Of a DNA stretch of 64,000 nucleotides, positions 51,079-61,325 are shown in pieces. This stretch comes from Viscum album. Lineage: Eukaryota > Streptophyta > Magnoliopsida > Santalales > Viscaceae. Location: NCBI GenBank assembly GCA_963277665.1, contig OY728158.1, forward strand, positions 601,176,818-601,240,817. The letters run 5' to 3'. The position numbers and the translations under genes are program-made. The notes under the pieces were generated by a model that did not search any database, was not told the origin of the DNA, and saw only the letters and a list, made by a program, of their open reading frames with translations. Every line of letters begins with the position of its first letter. The first letter of the stretch is position 1.

Positions 51079-51321
51079 GATGTGAAGAAGTAATTTATGA
51101 ATGACCTACCGGGATATTATGAGGGGATAAGAGTGTGGAATATGGAGACTATATTGTTGTAGTTTTCATTTTTATGATGTAATGTAAAACATTATGAATA
51201 TATCTTGTGTTTCCAAGGCTACTAAACTAATCGGTCTTTCGATATTTGATCTTTCTTGTGATCATGACAATGTTATATAATAATGCACCAACTCTGGGTA
51301 ACTGGGGTCCGGGAATTACAG

Positions 51322-51333
51322 TTGGTATCAGAG
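51322..51333 (+). promoter_or_regulatory. Primer-binding site of element 5
   Basis: TTGGTATCAGAG one base after the LTR; complementary to the 3' end of initiator tRNA-Met. Confidence 0.9.
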
Positions 51334-51820
51334 AAAGTTAGTACAAACCTTGGAAGCTAGATTTAGATAAACTCTGATTGGAGCACATAGACCTAAGATT
51401 GACTTTGAGAATTAGTATACAAGAACTTCCTAGAATTTTGGTATTATATATATTTTGTGAGTTTTCAGAGCAATACATCCCTGTCTGGATACGAGCAGGT
51501 AGAGGCGGCTCTGGAATAGATGTACCTAGGGGTGAAACCCAAAAACAACGCTTTCAGCTAGACTCGAACAGGAACTGGTGCACGAGAATGGGCCTTGCTG
51601 CACTCTTGGTTACGACACTCCTGGGGGATATGCTTGGGATAACTCTCATTTTCTTTACAAATCATTATGAAGGGTTTATGAGTATATACTTCCTTAAAGA
51701 AAACATTTTTATGATTATGGATTATATCCATAATTAGTTCAATTTATGTTAAGTGTTTTATATGTTTGGAATTATGTATTTTGATTCCTAAACTGATCTA
51801 GTTTATTCCATTGTTTAGAA
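51334..51820 (+). other. Untranslated leader of element 5
   Basis: About 490 bp between primer-binding site and gag ATG. The open frame 51378-51737 (119 codons) has no recognisable domain and is not conserved in element 1, whose leader is only about 250 bp. I treat it as non-coding. Confidence 0.55.
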
Positions 51821-52594
51821 ATGGCACCTAGTGGAAGAAATGGAAATCGTATCAATGCACGCACTCCATGTAGGGATTGCCCTCCAACTCAAGATAATTA
51901 TAGTGATGCAACTGGTGCTGATCAACTAATCACCATACTGGGACAACTCACTCAGGTTATTAATAATAACCTTACCTGTATGGAGCACCCTGATCTGCAG
52001 CATGGAGGATAAATGTTAGATTGCTTCATGAGGCAACAACCACCAACATTCAATGGGAGTACAAATCCATTGGAAGATGATTAATGGATAAGTTCCGTAG
52101 AGAAAATTTTTCTGGCTTTGGGAAGTAGTGAAAAGGAAAAAAGTTATCATGGTAGTTTACCGCCTCACTGGAGATGCTGATCAATGGTGGTAATTGATTA
52201 AAAACATGAAGGAAGATGATGAAGTTTCAAATATGGAATGTAAGGAGTTCAAAGATCTGTTTTTAGAAAATATTTTCCTCGTGACCATCAAGCAGATATG
52301 GAAAGAAAATTTTTTGAGTCAGAGACACAAGGAGGATGAGAATGTCGCAAAGTAAGAGGATAACTTTACAAGGTTAGCAAGGTATGCTGGAGATTATATA
52401 TGTAACCCAAGAAGTAAGATTGATCATTTCTTTGATGGGTTAAAACCATTTCTCCGTCGAGCATTAGTCTCACAATCCTTTTCATCGTATGAAGACATTG
52501 TCTCATGTGCTATCAACACAGAGAAATAATTCTCTAAGTCTTATGACTTTAAAGAAAAGAAAGAGAAGAAGAGATCTGCTGATCAATCTTGGAA
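51821..52594 (+). pseudogene. gag: gypsy gag, N-terminal part (element 5)
   Basis: Starts MAPSGRNGNRINAR, followed by the DCPPTQ segment also seen in element 1 (DCPPEQ). A stop at 52010-52012 is followed by LDCFMRQQPPTFNGSTNPLE, EKIFLALGSSEKEK and, in shifted frames, ADQWW-like and RKYFPRDHQADMERKFF blocks. These are the capsid core of plant gypsy gag. Several further stops and shifts. The LINE interrupts it after SADQSW at 52594, before the zinc knuckles. Confidence 0.82.
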
Positions 52595-54060
52595 TTTTTT
52601 TTTTTTGACAAAAATAAGACGGATCCATTAATGATGGAGATCAGCAGAAATACAGCAGCATAACCACGATGGAAAATGATTGAACCAAAGCAAATCCTCG
52701 TAAGGAGGGCCAATGCCTGCCATCTTGTGAGCGGCTTCATTCGCTTCCCTTTTAATAAATGAGAAAGTGCAGGAATTGAAGCCTTGTCTCTGCAAGTGAA
52801 TACACCGGATAATGGGGCCGAAAGGTTGAAGCCCGCCGTCAGTGAGATTGATGGCATTGATTACAGTGAGACAATCGGATTCGATGTGAATGGAATCCCA
52901 ACCGCGATCTTTTGCGAAGTTTAACCCAGCAAGGATGGCGGCGGCCTCCGTGACTGAGGGCTCCCAAAGTACATAACATGCTTCGTATTTGGCTGCTATA
53001 AGATTTCCCAGGTTGTCTCGGGCCAGTAAACCTAGTCCAACTGGGCCATCCTTAGGGAGAGAGGCATCCACATTGATCTTAAAAATCCCTTCTGGTGGGG
53101 GGTACCAGTGTTGGGGAAGAGGAGAGGGGGTGAGGAGTCTTTGTTGCTCAGGGTGGTTCTGCCAAACCGCAATCCATGACAATTCCCGGTCAATCCAAAA
53201 TCTGGGGGGCCTCCGGAAATGATTGAAAATGGCCTCGTTCCGCCTATCCCAAATAATCCAAGTCAAAATGCACAGGGCGCCTGCTTTAGCCGGCGTAAAG
53301 GTGGAGCACCATCGCAGCAGGAGAGAGGTAAGATCTGAGGAGGCATCCAGGAACAGCTCAATAGTTGATCCCCAGCCATTCCAAACCTCCTGGGCCCCGG
53401 GACATTGAAAAAGAGCATGGAGAGGGGATTCAGTCACAGAAGGTCATAAAGGGCATGAGTTGTCGTTTGAAAAGTGTCGGTAGGCAAGGAGGCTCTTAGT
53501 AGGAAGGATACTGATGCACACCTGCCACCAGAAAAAGCGAACTTTAGGGGGATCATTAAGCATCCAAATTGATGTCCAGGGCCTCGCATCTCCTTCTGTA
53601 ATTTGAGCAGTAAGAGCTCGTTGGTAACCAGCTTTCACCGTATACTCTCCTGAGCTGTCGTTTGTCCAGTAGAGATGGTCTGGCCCTGCGTCTGGCACAC
53701 AGGGGATACTCAGAATGATTCTCTTATCCCTCTCATTAAACCATGAGAAGAGTTTTTCCAGACACCATCCCGCCCCTTGATCATCAAAAAGACAACAGAC
53801 TGTGGCATGTTCGGATCCTGGATAAATAGGGGATGACGCCTTCGTGCCTGCCTGATCAATAAGCCAGGGATCAGTCCAAATCTTGACCGTTGAACCATTC
53901 CCAATCCTCCAGCCTAGTCCTTTCCTCAGAAGATTACGACCACCCCAAATGCTTCTCCAGAGAAAACTGGGTCGATAGCCAAGATGGGAATCCAAGAAAT
54001 CCTTATGTGGGAAATATTTAGCCCGGAGAACTCGCGTGCATAGGCATTGAATATCCATCC
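52595..54060 (-). mobile_element. 5'-truncated L1-type LINE inserted in gag of element 5
   Basis: A minus-strand fragment of about 1.47 kb ending in a poly(A) tail (12 T on the plus strand, 52595-52606) 21 bp after the last stop codon. It starts within the region after RT, so the endonuclease and RT domains are missing, as is usual for 5'-truncated LINE copies. Its base composition (near 50% GC) contrasts with about one-third GC around it, and its frame is almost intact, so it is much younger than the host element. I could not find a clear target-site duplication; the 5' border is uncertain by about 15 bp. Confidence 0.9.
52628..54058 (-). pseudogene. LINE ORF2 C-terminus: zf-RVT region and RNase H
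   Basis: Two open parts in one frame separated by a single TGA (53444-53446, where a Trp would fit the zinc-finger context CPL-x-PSVTES). Part 1 (54058-53447, 204 codons): RVLRAKYFPHKDFL, PSFLWRSIWGGR, GNGSTVKIWTDPWL, then GEYTVKAGY and PPKVRFFWWQVC, the standard region after the RT of plant LINEs. Part 2 (to 52628): ESPLHALFQCPGAQEVW, the second half of the zf-RVT motif, then an RNase H fold with D124 (VDAS), E164 (VTEAAA), D188 (ESDC) and N233/H237 (REANEAAH). All catalytic acids are present. This type of RNase H is known in angiosperm L1-clade LINEs. It would remove RNA during cDNA synthesis. Confidence 0.9.
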
Positions 54061-54825
54061 TATGGTAAATGTGGGAAGAAACACATTGGTACTTGCTTGA
54101 AGGGAATGGGAGTCTATTACAAGTGTGGTGGAAAAGGCCACCATGCTCGTGATTGTAAGGGGAAGAAGGAAGCTACCGATGTACAATGCTACAATTTTAG
54201 GGAGATGGGACATTATGAAAATGAATTTCCTAAGCATCGGGGGAACTTACCTCAGAAAAGTCCAATGGATCAAGGCCAAGCTTATGTTATCACTACTTCT
54301 GAGGTAGAAGCTCCAAAAGACGTGGTGGCAGGTAATTTAATGGTTTCCTCGAGTTTAGCAAATGAATTATTTGATTCTGGATCATCACATTGTTTCATAT
54401 CTTCCCAGTTTTCTAAGAAAATTAGATATTTGAAATTTGATTTAAAAAGGGAGTTGTCAGTTAAAACTCATAAGGGAAGTATCATTGCAACAAAGTTTTG
54501 TGAATCAGTCCCCATTAGAGCACATAAATGTTCTTTATCCGTTGATCACATCGTCATACCTATGATTGAGTATGATATAATCCTCGGTATGGATTGGCTT
54601 TCGGACCATGATGTGAATATTTATTGTAATAAGAAGGAGGTTACAATTTTTTATGATGATGATAAGGAACACCTGATCTTTAGAGAAGAATCATCACCAC
54701 CTAATTCTTATCTAGATCCACCCCCAGTAGATCAACTAAATTCAATTATTGGGGAGGAAGAGGATGAAATTACAGTGGGTGAGGAATGGAATTTTCAAAT
54801 AGAGGATGTAACTATTGTGAAATAA
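54061..54825 (+). pseudogene. gypsy gag zinc knuckles and aspartic protease (element 5)
   Basis: An open frame of 242 codons from 54097 (the frame extends upstream to the LINE junction with GKCGKKHIGTC). Knuckles: YYKCGGKGHHARDC, with the first Cys replaced by Tyr, and CYNFREMGHYENEF, with two Cys replaced by Phe. Protease: LFDSGSSHCFIS with the catalytic DSG at residues 93-95, then IEYDIILGMDWLSDHDVNIYC near residues 155-175. The protease active site is intact. Ends at TAA 54823-54825, in the linker to RT. Confidence 0.9.
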
Positions 54826-55722
54826 TATGTAGATGTGTTTCTGGAAGATTTACATGGACATCCTCCAGAATGAGAAGTTGAGTTTTCCATTGATTTAATT
54901 TCTGGATCAAGGCCTATATCGAAGACCCCTTATAGAATGGCCACTATAGAATTAGTTGAACTAAAGAAACAAATAGAGGAATTGAGTAATAAGGGATTTA
55001 TTCTCCCTAGTGTTTCTCGATGGGGATCCCCTGTTCTTTTTGTTAAAAAGAATGATGGATCTATGAGGTTATGTATCGACTACAGGGAGATCAATGCTAT
55101 AACAATAAAGAAAAAGTATCCCCTACCATGCATTGATGATTTATTTGACCAACTGCATGGAGCTCAATACTTTTCAAAGATTGACCTTCGATCTGGATAC
55201 CATCAGTTGTGTGTGAAGAAGGAAGACATTTTGAAGACAGTATTTCAAACTAGGTATGGGGATTACGAGTTTACAGTAATGCCTTTTGGGCTAACTAATG
55301 CACCCTCTGTATTCATGGATCTAATGATTAGAGTTTTCAAGGAATATCTAGATGAATTTGTGGTAGTATTTATTGATTATATCTTGGTATACTCCGAAAG
55401 CTACGAAGATCATGAAAATCACTTACGCGTTATCCTGAAGACTCTGAGAAGACATGAATTATATGAGACGTTTAGCAAGTGTGAATTCTGGCTTCATGAG
55501 ATTTCTTTTCTTGGCCATATTGCCTCTAAATATGGAATCTCTATTGATCCTTCTAAGACCAAGGCAATCCATGAATGGCCAACACCTACGAGTATAACTG
55601 AGGTACGCAGTTTTATTGGTTTGGAAGGTTATTATCTACGTCTCATCCAGAATTTTGCCCGATTGGATAACCCATTAACAAAGCTCACACGTAAAGGGGT
55701 TCAATTTGTTTGGACAAAATAG
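54826..55722 (+). pseudogene. gypsy reverse transcriptase (element 5), active site lost
   Basis: The linker (DVFLEDLHGHPPE, a stop, then [17 protein letters not shown]) leads into an open frame of 261 codons from 54937. The RT blocks are in order: [117 protein letters not shown] and SFIGLEGYY. The first catalytic Asp in FID is kept, but the second, residue 148 (55378-55380), is Tyr, so it could not polymerise. A TAG at 55720-55722 cuts the connection to RNase H. Confidence 0.93.
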
Positions 55723-56250
55723 TGTGAAGAATGTTTCGATGAATTAAAGAAAATATTAGTCAATGCTCCTATATTGACTCTACCATCGGGGAATGATGGG
55801 TTCGTTATTTATAGTGATGCATCAAAGAAAGGACCTGGTTGTGTCCTTATGAAGATTTATAGGGTTATTGCCTACGTATCACGATAGTTGAAAATTCATT
55901 AACAAAACTATCCTACTCATGATCTTGAGTTAGCAGCTGTGATCTTTCCTTTGGAGATATGGAGGCACTACCTCTATGGTGAACAATGTGAGATTTATAC
56001 TAATCACAAGAGTTTGAAGTATATTTTCTCACAAAAAGAACTCAACATGAGGCAAAGGAGATGGCTTGAATTACTCAAGGATTATGATTGCACGATACAC
56101 TTCCACTCGGAGAAAGCAAACAAGGTGGAAGATGGTTTGAGTAGAAAACATCATGGAGTTTTGAACCATATGAGAGTTGAAAGGGATCCAATTTTCATGG
56201 ATCTAGTGAAGATGGGCATGGGAATAACCAGGGAAGTTGGAACATCAATG
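55723..56250 (+). pseudogene. gypsy RNase H (element 5)
   Basis: CEECFDELKKILVNAPILTLP then VIYSDASKKGPGCVLM (the first Asp of the site kept), two stops at about 55885-55905, [19 protein letters not shown] (Glu kept), [20 protein letters not shown] and [17 protein letters not shown], ending VEDGLSRKH. The conserved third Asp (YTDH) is Asn, so activity is probably lost. It lies between RT and integrase as in all Ty3/gypsy pol. Confidence 0.88.
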
Positions 56251-57300
56251 CTTTTTCAAATGGTTTCCAAACCATATTTACTAGAAAGGATTAAGAGTTC
56301 TCAGACCAAGGATGAAGAATTTCAAAAGAAGATTAAAGCTGTGAATGATGGGAGATTGACAGACTTTGTGTATGAAGAAGGAATTTTGAAATTTGGGAAG
56401 TGACTTTGTGTTTCCGATATACCTGACCTAAAAAGGGAATTGTTGGATGATGCTCTTAGTTCCAAATTCTCTATACACCCTGGGAGCACCAAAATGTATA
56501 GAGATTTGACGGAACATTTTTGGTGGGACAACATGAAGAGGGAGATTGCTGATTTTGTGTCAAGATGTATGGTTTGTCAACATGTTAAAGCTGGAAGGCA
56601 ACAGCCTGGAGGATTCATGGAACCTCTTCCCATACTGGAGTGGAAATGGGACAATATTACGATGGACTTTGTCATGGGGCTACCAAAGACTCCTAGAAGG
56701 AACGATGCAATATGGGTCATTATTGATCGTCTTACCAAGTCAGAACATTTTCTTTCTATAAGAGAAGATCTACCACTGGAACTTCTATAAAGACTATATA
56801 TTGATGAAGTTGTGAGACTTCATGGAGTGCCCCTATAAATTGTTTCTGATCGTGATCAACATTTTACTTCAAGATTTTGGAAAAGTCTTCAGAAAGGCTT
56901 AGATACTGAACTTCATTTGAGCACTGCCTACCATCCTCAAATAGATAGACAATCATAATGAACTATTAAAACCTTAGAAGATAGGTTGAGATCCTCCTCA
57001 GTTGACTTTCAGGGTATATGGGATCAGTATTTACCTCTGGTAGAATTTTCCTATAACAATAGCTTCCATTCGAGTATTTATATGGCACCATATGAAGCGT
57101 TATATGGAAAGGGATGTCAGACACCAACCATTTGGGATGACATTGGTGAAATAAAACGTGTAGGCCCAGAACTGGTGGGGGCAACGATGGAAAATGTGAA
57201 GGTAATCCAAAACTATATCAACGCATCTCAAAAAGTAGGAAGAAGAGCTATGCTGATAATCGAAGGAAGGATTGAAATTTCAAGTTGGTGATCATGTTTT
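56251..57300 (+). pseudogene. gypsy integrase (element 5), catalytic Glu lost
   Basis: After a stop at 56401-56403 comes the zinc-binding part: H..STKMYRDL..HFWWDNMKREI and CMVCQHVKAG (CxxC). The core follows with WDNITMDFVMGLPKT (first Asp), IWVIIDRLTKSEHF, stops at 56788 and 56836, and [17 protein letters not shown] (second Asp). [12 protein letters not shown] is followed by two adjacent stops at 56956-56961, exactly where Glu-Arg is expected. The C-terminal part has LPLVEFSYNNSFHSSI and MAPYEALYGKGCQTP. A frameshift near 57290 separates it from the chromodomain frame. Confidence 0.9.
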
Positions 57301-57730
57301 CCTAAAGGTATCTCCATGGAAGGGAGTCATACGTTTTGGTAAGAAAGGTTAATTGAGTCCCAGGTACATCGGACCGTTCAAGATTCTAGAACTAATTGGG
57401 ACTGTGGCTTACCGTTTGGCAATGCCGCCAAATCTCTCCAAATTTTATGATGTGTTCCACATTTCACTATTAAGGAAATACATGCCTAACCCAACGCATG
57501 TACTCACCTATGAGGAATTAGAAATGGAACCCGATCTGTCTTATTGCGAAGAGCCCATCAAGATTCCTGGTACGAGAGAACAAGTACTGAGAAACCGGAC
57601 GAATCGTCTGGTAAAAGTCTTGCGGAGAAACCATAAGATGGAAGAGGAAACGTGGGAACCCGAGGATCTTATGATGAAGAACCCCCCGAGTCTTTTCATG
57701 CGGCATTATTCTAGAAATTTTGAGGACTAA
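57301..57730 (+). pseudogene. Integrase C-terminus with chromodomain (element 5)
   Basis: FLKVSPWKGVIRFGKKG, one stop, then an open frame of 125 codons (57353-57730): PRYIGPFKILELIGTVAYRLA, FHISLLRKYMPNPTHVL, then a chromodomain at about residues 62-110 (EEPIKIPGTREQVLRN, RLVKVLRRNHKMEEETWEPED). The aromatic cage position in LVKV.WR is Arg here (LVKVLRR). Chromodomains at this place define the chromoviruses and direct integration towards methylated histone H3. It ends 21 bp before the LTR. Confidence 0.92.
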
Positions 57731-57732
57731 AT

Positions 57733-57751
57733 TATTTGAAGGATGGGAGAA
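57733..57751 (+). promoter_or_regulatory. Polypurine tract of element 5
   Basis: TTTGAAGGATGGGAGAA directly before TGTAACACCCC. Confidence 0.85.
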
Positions 57752-59299
57752 TGTAACACCCCAAGCTTCTATGGTACGCTTCTCTTTGAATAATGCAATA
57801 GCGTGTGTTGTGCGCAACATCGAGTTCTAACACACCACAACCAATCAAACAAGCCGTTATGAATTGTAATACCCACTTTTTGAAATTTATAAATTTTATT
57901 TTTCAAAATGGACTTCATTTTTGGATTAGGAATATTTAAATTAGCCTAGGGTGAATTTTTGGTATTTTTCTGAAAAACTTCATTTTTTGATGAATAGTGA
58001 AACTACTAAGTGGTAGTTAAAAAACTGAATTTTTCATAAAACTTAATTTTACCGCTTCTGTGAGTGGAATTTCCAAAATCCGAGAGACACAGTTAATATC
58101 AAGGAGTAAAATTTGGTTCAATGAGATGAAAATAATTTTTGGTGAATAGTAACTTTTTACTTTTATTTCCCACGATTAAAAGTAAATAGGGTAATTAAGG
58201 GTAAAAATGATATTAATATTACCCTAAAACATGTCTTAATTCTATTTTACAAGTGTATCTAGACCAAAAACAACCTTATGAATAAAATATTATCATTTAG
58301 GTCCACTTGGATTAGATTAGGACATTTATTATTATTTAATTCAAAGAAGAGTTAAAAGAGATAAAATCAATGTTTATTTACTAAAACAATTTTAATATAG
58401 GGTTATACATAAGTCAAATTCGATTTTAAATATTAATTAGAAATATAAAAATATTTCCTACATAATGATATTTTATTTATAATTTTTAAACATTAAATAA
58501 TTTAATTTAGTTATGACACAATGATGATGCAGTAATTACCATAATAGTGAAAAATTAAAATAATTGATATTATAAATACCAAAATAAATATAATTTGAGA
58601 CTTATTATGAATTATACTAATTTTATAGGTTAATATGACATTCTAAGAGTGATTTAATTAACTTTTTTCGAAGTAATCATTCTTTTATGATTTTCACAAA
58701 AATCAATTTTCCAAATAGTGTCAAAATTGGCATAAAAGCGTTTTTAAAACAAGTATTATATTATTAATTGATATTAAATTTCCTAAAAATCTAATGCTCA
58801 GCCAAGAGACTTATATCATGATAGGTGTATCATTAATGAACCACTTGGGGGTCTCTTGGAGGTATATAGTAAGTTTATTAACTATATAATATAAAAATAC
58901 AAAGTGACATGGTAAATGTGAAACTAATTAACTAACAGTCAAAACTAAAGGATAAGGTTAATATAATGACCAAAACCTGTCTAAATTCTATCGGTTGAGT
59001 GATTTTTGACCCATCCCCACCTTGAAATTTAAATAATCCACTTTGAAGCCATTAGAAACTGAATATTAATTTATTATAAAATAATATTTCTAGCTTTTCC
59101 AAAGGTGCCCCTCACCCCTCTTATAAAAGGGCACTCCCTCTTCTCATTAATTCACACCTTCAAAGCCATTTGGATTGGCCATAAGCTTCCCAAATACTCT
59201 ATAAACTTCCCTCAATACAACCTAGAGGCCTTATTTTGATCAGAAATCCAACTTAAGGAGCCCTTTTGATCAAATCAAAAGGAAGAACCCGAAGAAGAG

Positions 59300-61078
59300 G
59301 TAATGTTTTCACCACCCTTTTTCAAATTCATTTCTTCTTCAACTTCTTATTTATTTGTTATTCCCATTATAAAATAATGAATCAAGTATCTCCTATATAC
59401 TGTAATATTAGTATAAATATGGTAAAACCATATTCAGTATTCTATCCATCCTTTTAAGTACATGTCACCATACGTGCGTACGTACAACTTACCGTCTCCA
59501 CGTCGTGGTGTAATTGTTATTCAAAATATTATTATTTGTATGGGTATAATAATGATTTTTAATTCATGTAAATAAAAAATATAACATGATAATGATTCTG
59601 TATATATGATATACCATCCGATTATATATTATTTTAATATCAAAAGAATTATATTGTCGCTCGTGCGTACGTACGGACTACCGTCTCCACAAACGCGATG
59701 AGATTCATTCTCCATCGTATCCATTCAAGTATAATTCTCATTTGATGATTTATAATAGTATTTAAGGACTTTATATAATTCTGGATTTGAATAAGATACA
59801 ATCTATCCATAACAAACACATCTTATGTAACAAAACATATGAAAGAAAACGAGTAAGTTAACACCTGAAATGACGATAATTCTAAGATATTATTAACAAA
59901 GAAATGTTAAAAGATCATATATGATATCATATTAATGTATATGATTCTTGAATAATTTAATAACAATTATTTCACCATTATAAAATACTTTAACCTACCC
60001 TCAATCAAGTAAAAGTACTAGGTAAGGGTTTATTTCACAATCTCTCCATTATCCAAGGTTGTTTATACGTAATAATCTACTAGGATCTCTTTATCATCCA
60101 CATCCATGTTTCTTAAAAATGTTTTTAAAAACATTTTTACTATTTACAAGAATATGGTTTAATGTCATTTATACCCTCGTTTGACTTTTTATAAGAGGTT
60201 TATAAAGGAAACTTTCCATCGTTTTCCAAACAAGGTGCTTTTTAACCTTTTCGATAGAATTAAGGTAAGAATGTTTTTTTAACTTATACGGTGGGTGCGG
60301 CTATTTTCTGCCATTATAAAATCTTCGAACCTTCCATTACAAGATTATAAGAATATTTTAAAATAAAATGTTTTATTTTATAGATATATGACTCTTAAAT
60401 TATTTCAAAATAGAAAGAGATATTTCTCTAAAAATAGTTTTGATTTCATCTATGTCAACATCCTTTGATGGATTTTAAGCTTATTTGAAGTTGATTTATT
60501 ATGATACAAAACTTCCCAATTGTATTGAATATTTTGTAATTTGTTTGACTGTGGATGTGTTATTTTTATACCATTCATTGTTTATAGAGAAAGTATTGAC
60601 ATTTCGTATGCTAGTTTTAATACGAATGTTTATGTTATGTTTAAACCTGTTAATATGAGGAATGCATTGGACTTAATATGTGACGGGTGGAGCCCTCTAT
60701 AGCTCCTTGATGCATCGGTAGGTCTCATTAGACAAACTAGTGTCTTGGCACAAGGCCTTGAAAAAATCTTATTTGTAGTCTTGGCACGAGGCCTTGGCTA
60801 TGTGGTTATGATAGTCTGGCATTATGCATTCCAACATTATGAAAGTGGTTATTGATATTGCATGTGATTATTCGATTAGTAGAATATTCATGGAAATAAG
60901 TATATGGCATTATTTCATTTTATATCTTCCATAATATGTTTAATTTTAATTTTAAAAGGCTTTTGTTTTAGTTATAAATTTCCTTAAATGTTTATTCTTA
61001 TTTATGAAAGTTTCTGCTATATTGTTATCCTTATTTGGCATTTGAGCTCACCCCTTTTCTATGTTTTATTTTTTCCAG
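59300..61078 (+). other. Predicted leader intron sequence in 3' LTR of element 5
   Basis: GAAGAG/GTAATG and ATGTTTTATTTTTTCCAG/GAT preserved despite about 5% divergence from the 5' LTR; 1779 nt. It would be used only if this LTR initiates transcription. Confidence 0.42.
59466..59700 (+). repeat. Two hairpin motifs in 3' LTR of element 5
   Basis: Copy 1 CACCA/TGGTG around TACGTGCGTACGTACAAC; copy 2 CGCTCGTG with CACAAACGCG, one pair damaged by G to A. Same positions as in the 5' LTR. Confidence 0.75.
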
Positions 61079-61320
61079 GATGTGAAGAAGTAATTTATGA
61101 ATGACCTGAAGGGATAATATGAGGTGATAAGAGTGTGTACTATGGATACTATGTTGTTGTAGTTTTCATTTTTATGATGTAATGTAAAACTTTATGAATA
61201 TATCTAGTGTTTCCAAGGCTACTAAACTAGTAGGTCTTTCGAGATTTGATATTTCTTGCGATCATGCCAATGTTATGTAATAATGCACCGACTCTGCGTA
61301 GCTGGGGTCGGGGCGTTACG

Positions 61321-61325
61321 TTACC
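61321..61325 (+). repeat. Target-site duplication of element 5, right copy
   Basis: TTACC immediately after the 3' LTR; identical to 47747-47751. Confidence 0.9.

Larger units (their letters stand above)
47752..51320 (+). repeat. 5' LTR of element 5
   Basis: Starts TATAACACCCC (TG mutated to TA) and ends GGGAATTACA. About 94-95% identical to the 3' LTR on sampled lines, with no net indel. TATA at 49120-49127, donor-like site at 49300, two hairpins (49466-49510, 49655-49699), acceptor-like site at 51078. Confidence 0.93.
47752..61320 (+). mobile_element. Ty3/gypsy chromovirus, element 5 (complete, decayed)
   Basis: A 13,569-bp plus-strand element. It has two LTRs of 3569 bp exactly 10,000 bp apart, a primer-binding site, gag, protease, RT, RNase H, integrase, chromodomain and polypurine tract, flanked by a perfect TTACC duplication. 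About 1.47 kb is a LINE fragment inserted in gag. Chromodomain at the pol C-terminus, tRNA-Met primer and long LTRs fit the Del/Tekay chromoviruses (family assignment by inference). Its LTRs are related to those of element 1. It is inactive: stops in every domain, RT FIDD changed to FIDY, and the integrase catalytic Glu replaced by a stop. Confidence 0.93.
57752..61320 (+). repeat. 3' LTR of element 5
   Basis: Starts TGTAACACCCC and ends GGGGCGTTACG (final CA changed to CG). Same length as the 5' LTR. Contains TATA (about 59120-59127), donor-like site (59300), hairpins (59466-59510, 59655-59700) and acceptor-like site (61078), all 10,000 bp from their partners. Confidence 0.93.

Noticed and set aside
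51378..51737. A 119-codon open frame between primer-binding site and gag as an extra gene
   Set aside because: No recognisable domain, no counterpart in element 1, and it lies in the normal leader interval.
52989..53408. Plus-strand open frames over the LINE
   Set aside because: They are antisense to the well-supported RNase H frame and arise from its GC-rich codons.
52560..54075. A target-site duplication around the LINE
   Set aside because: I compared the sequences next to the poly(A) and the 5' junction and found no convincing match of 7 bp or more.
55939..57730. An envelope-like gene downstream of integrase
   Set aside because: The frame after integrase is the integrase C-terminus plus a chromodomain, and it ends 21 bp before the LTR; there is no room for env.
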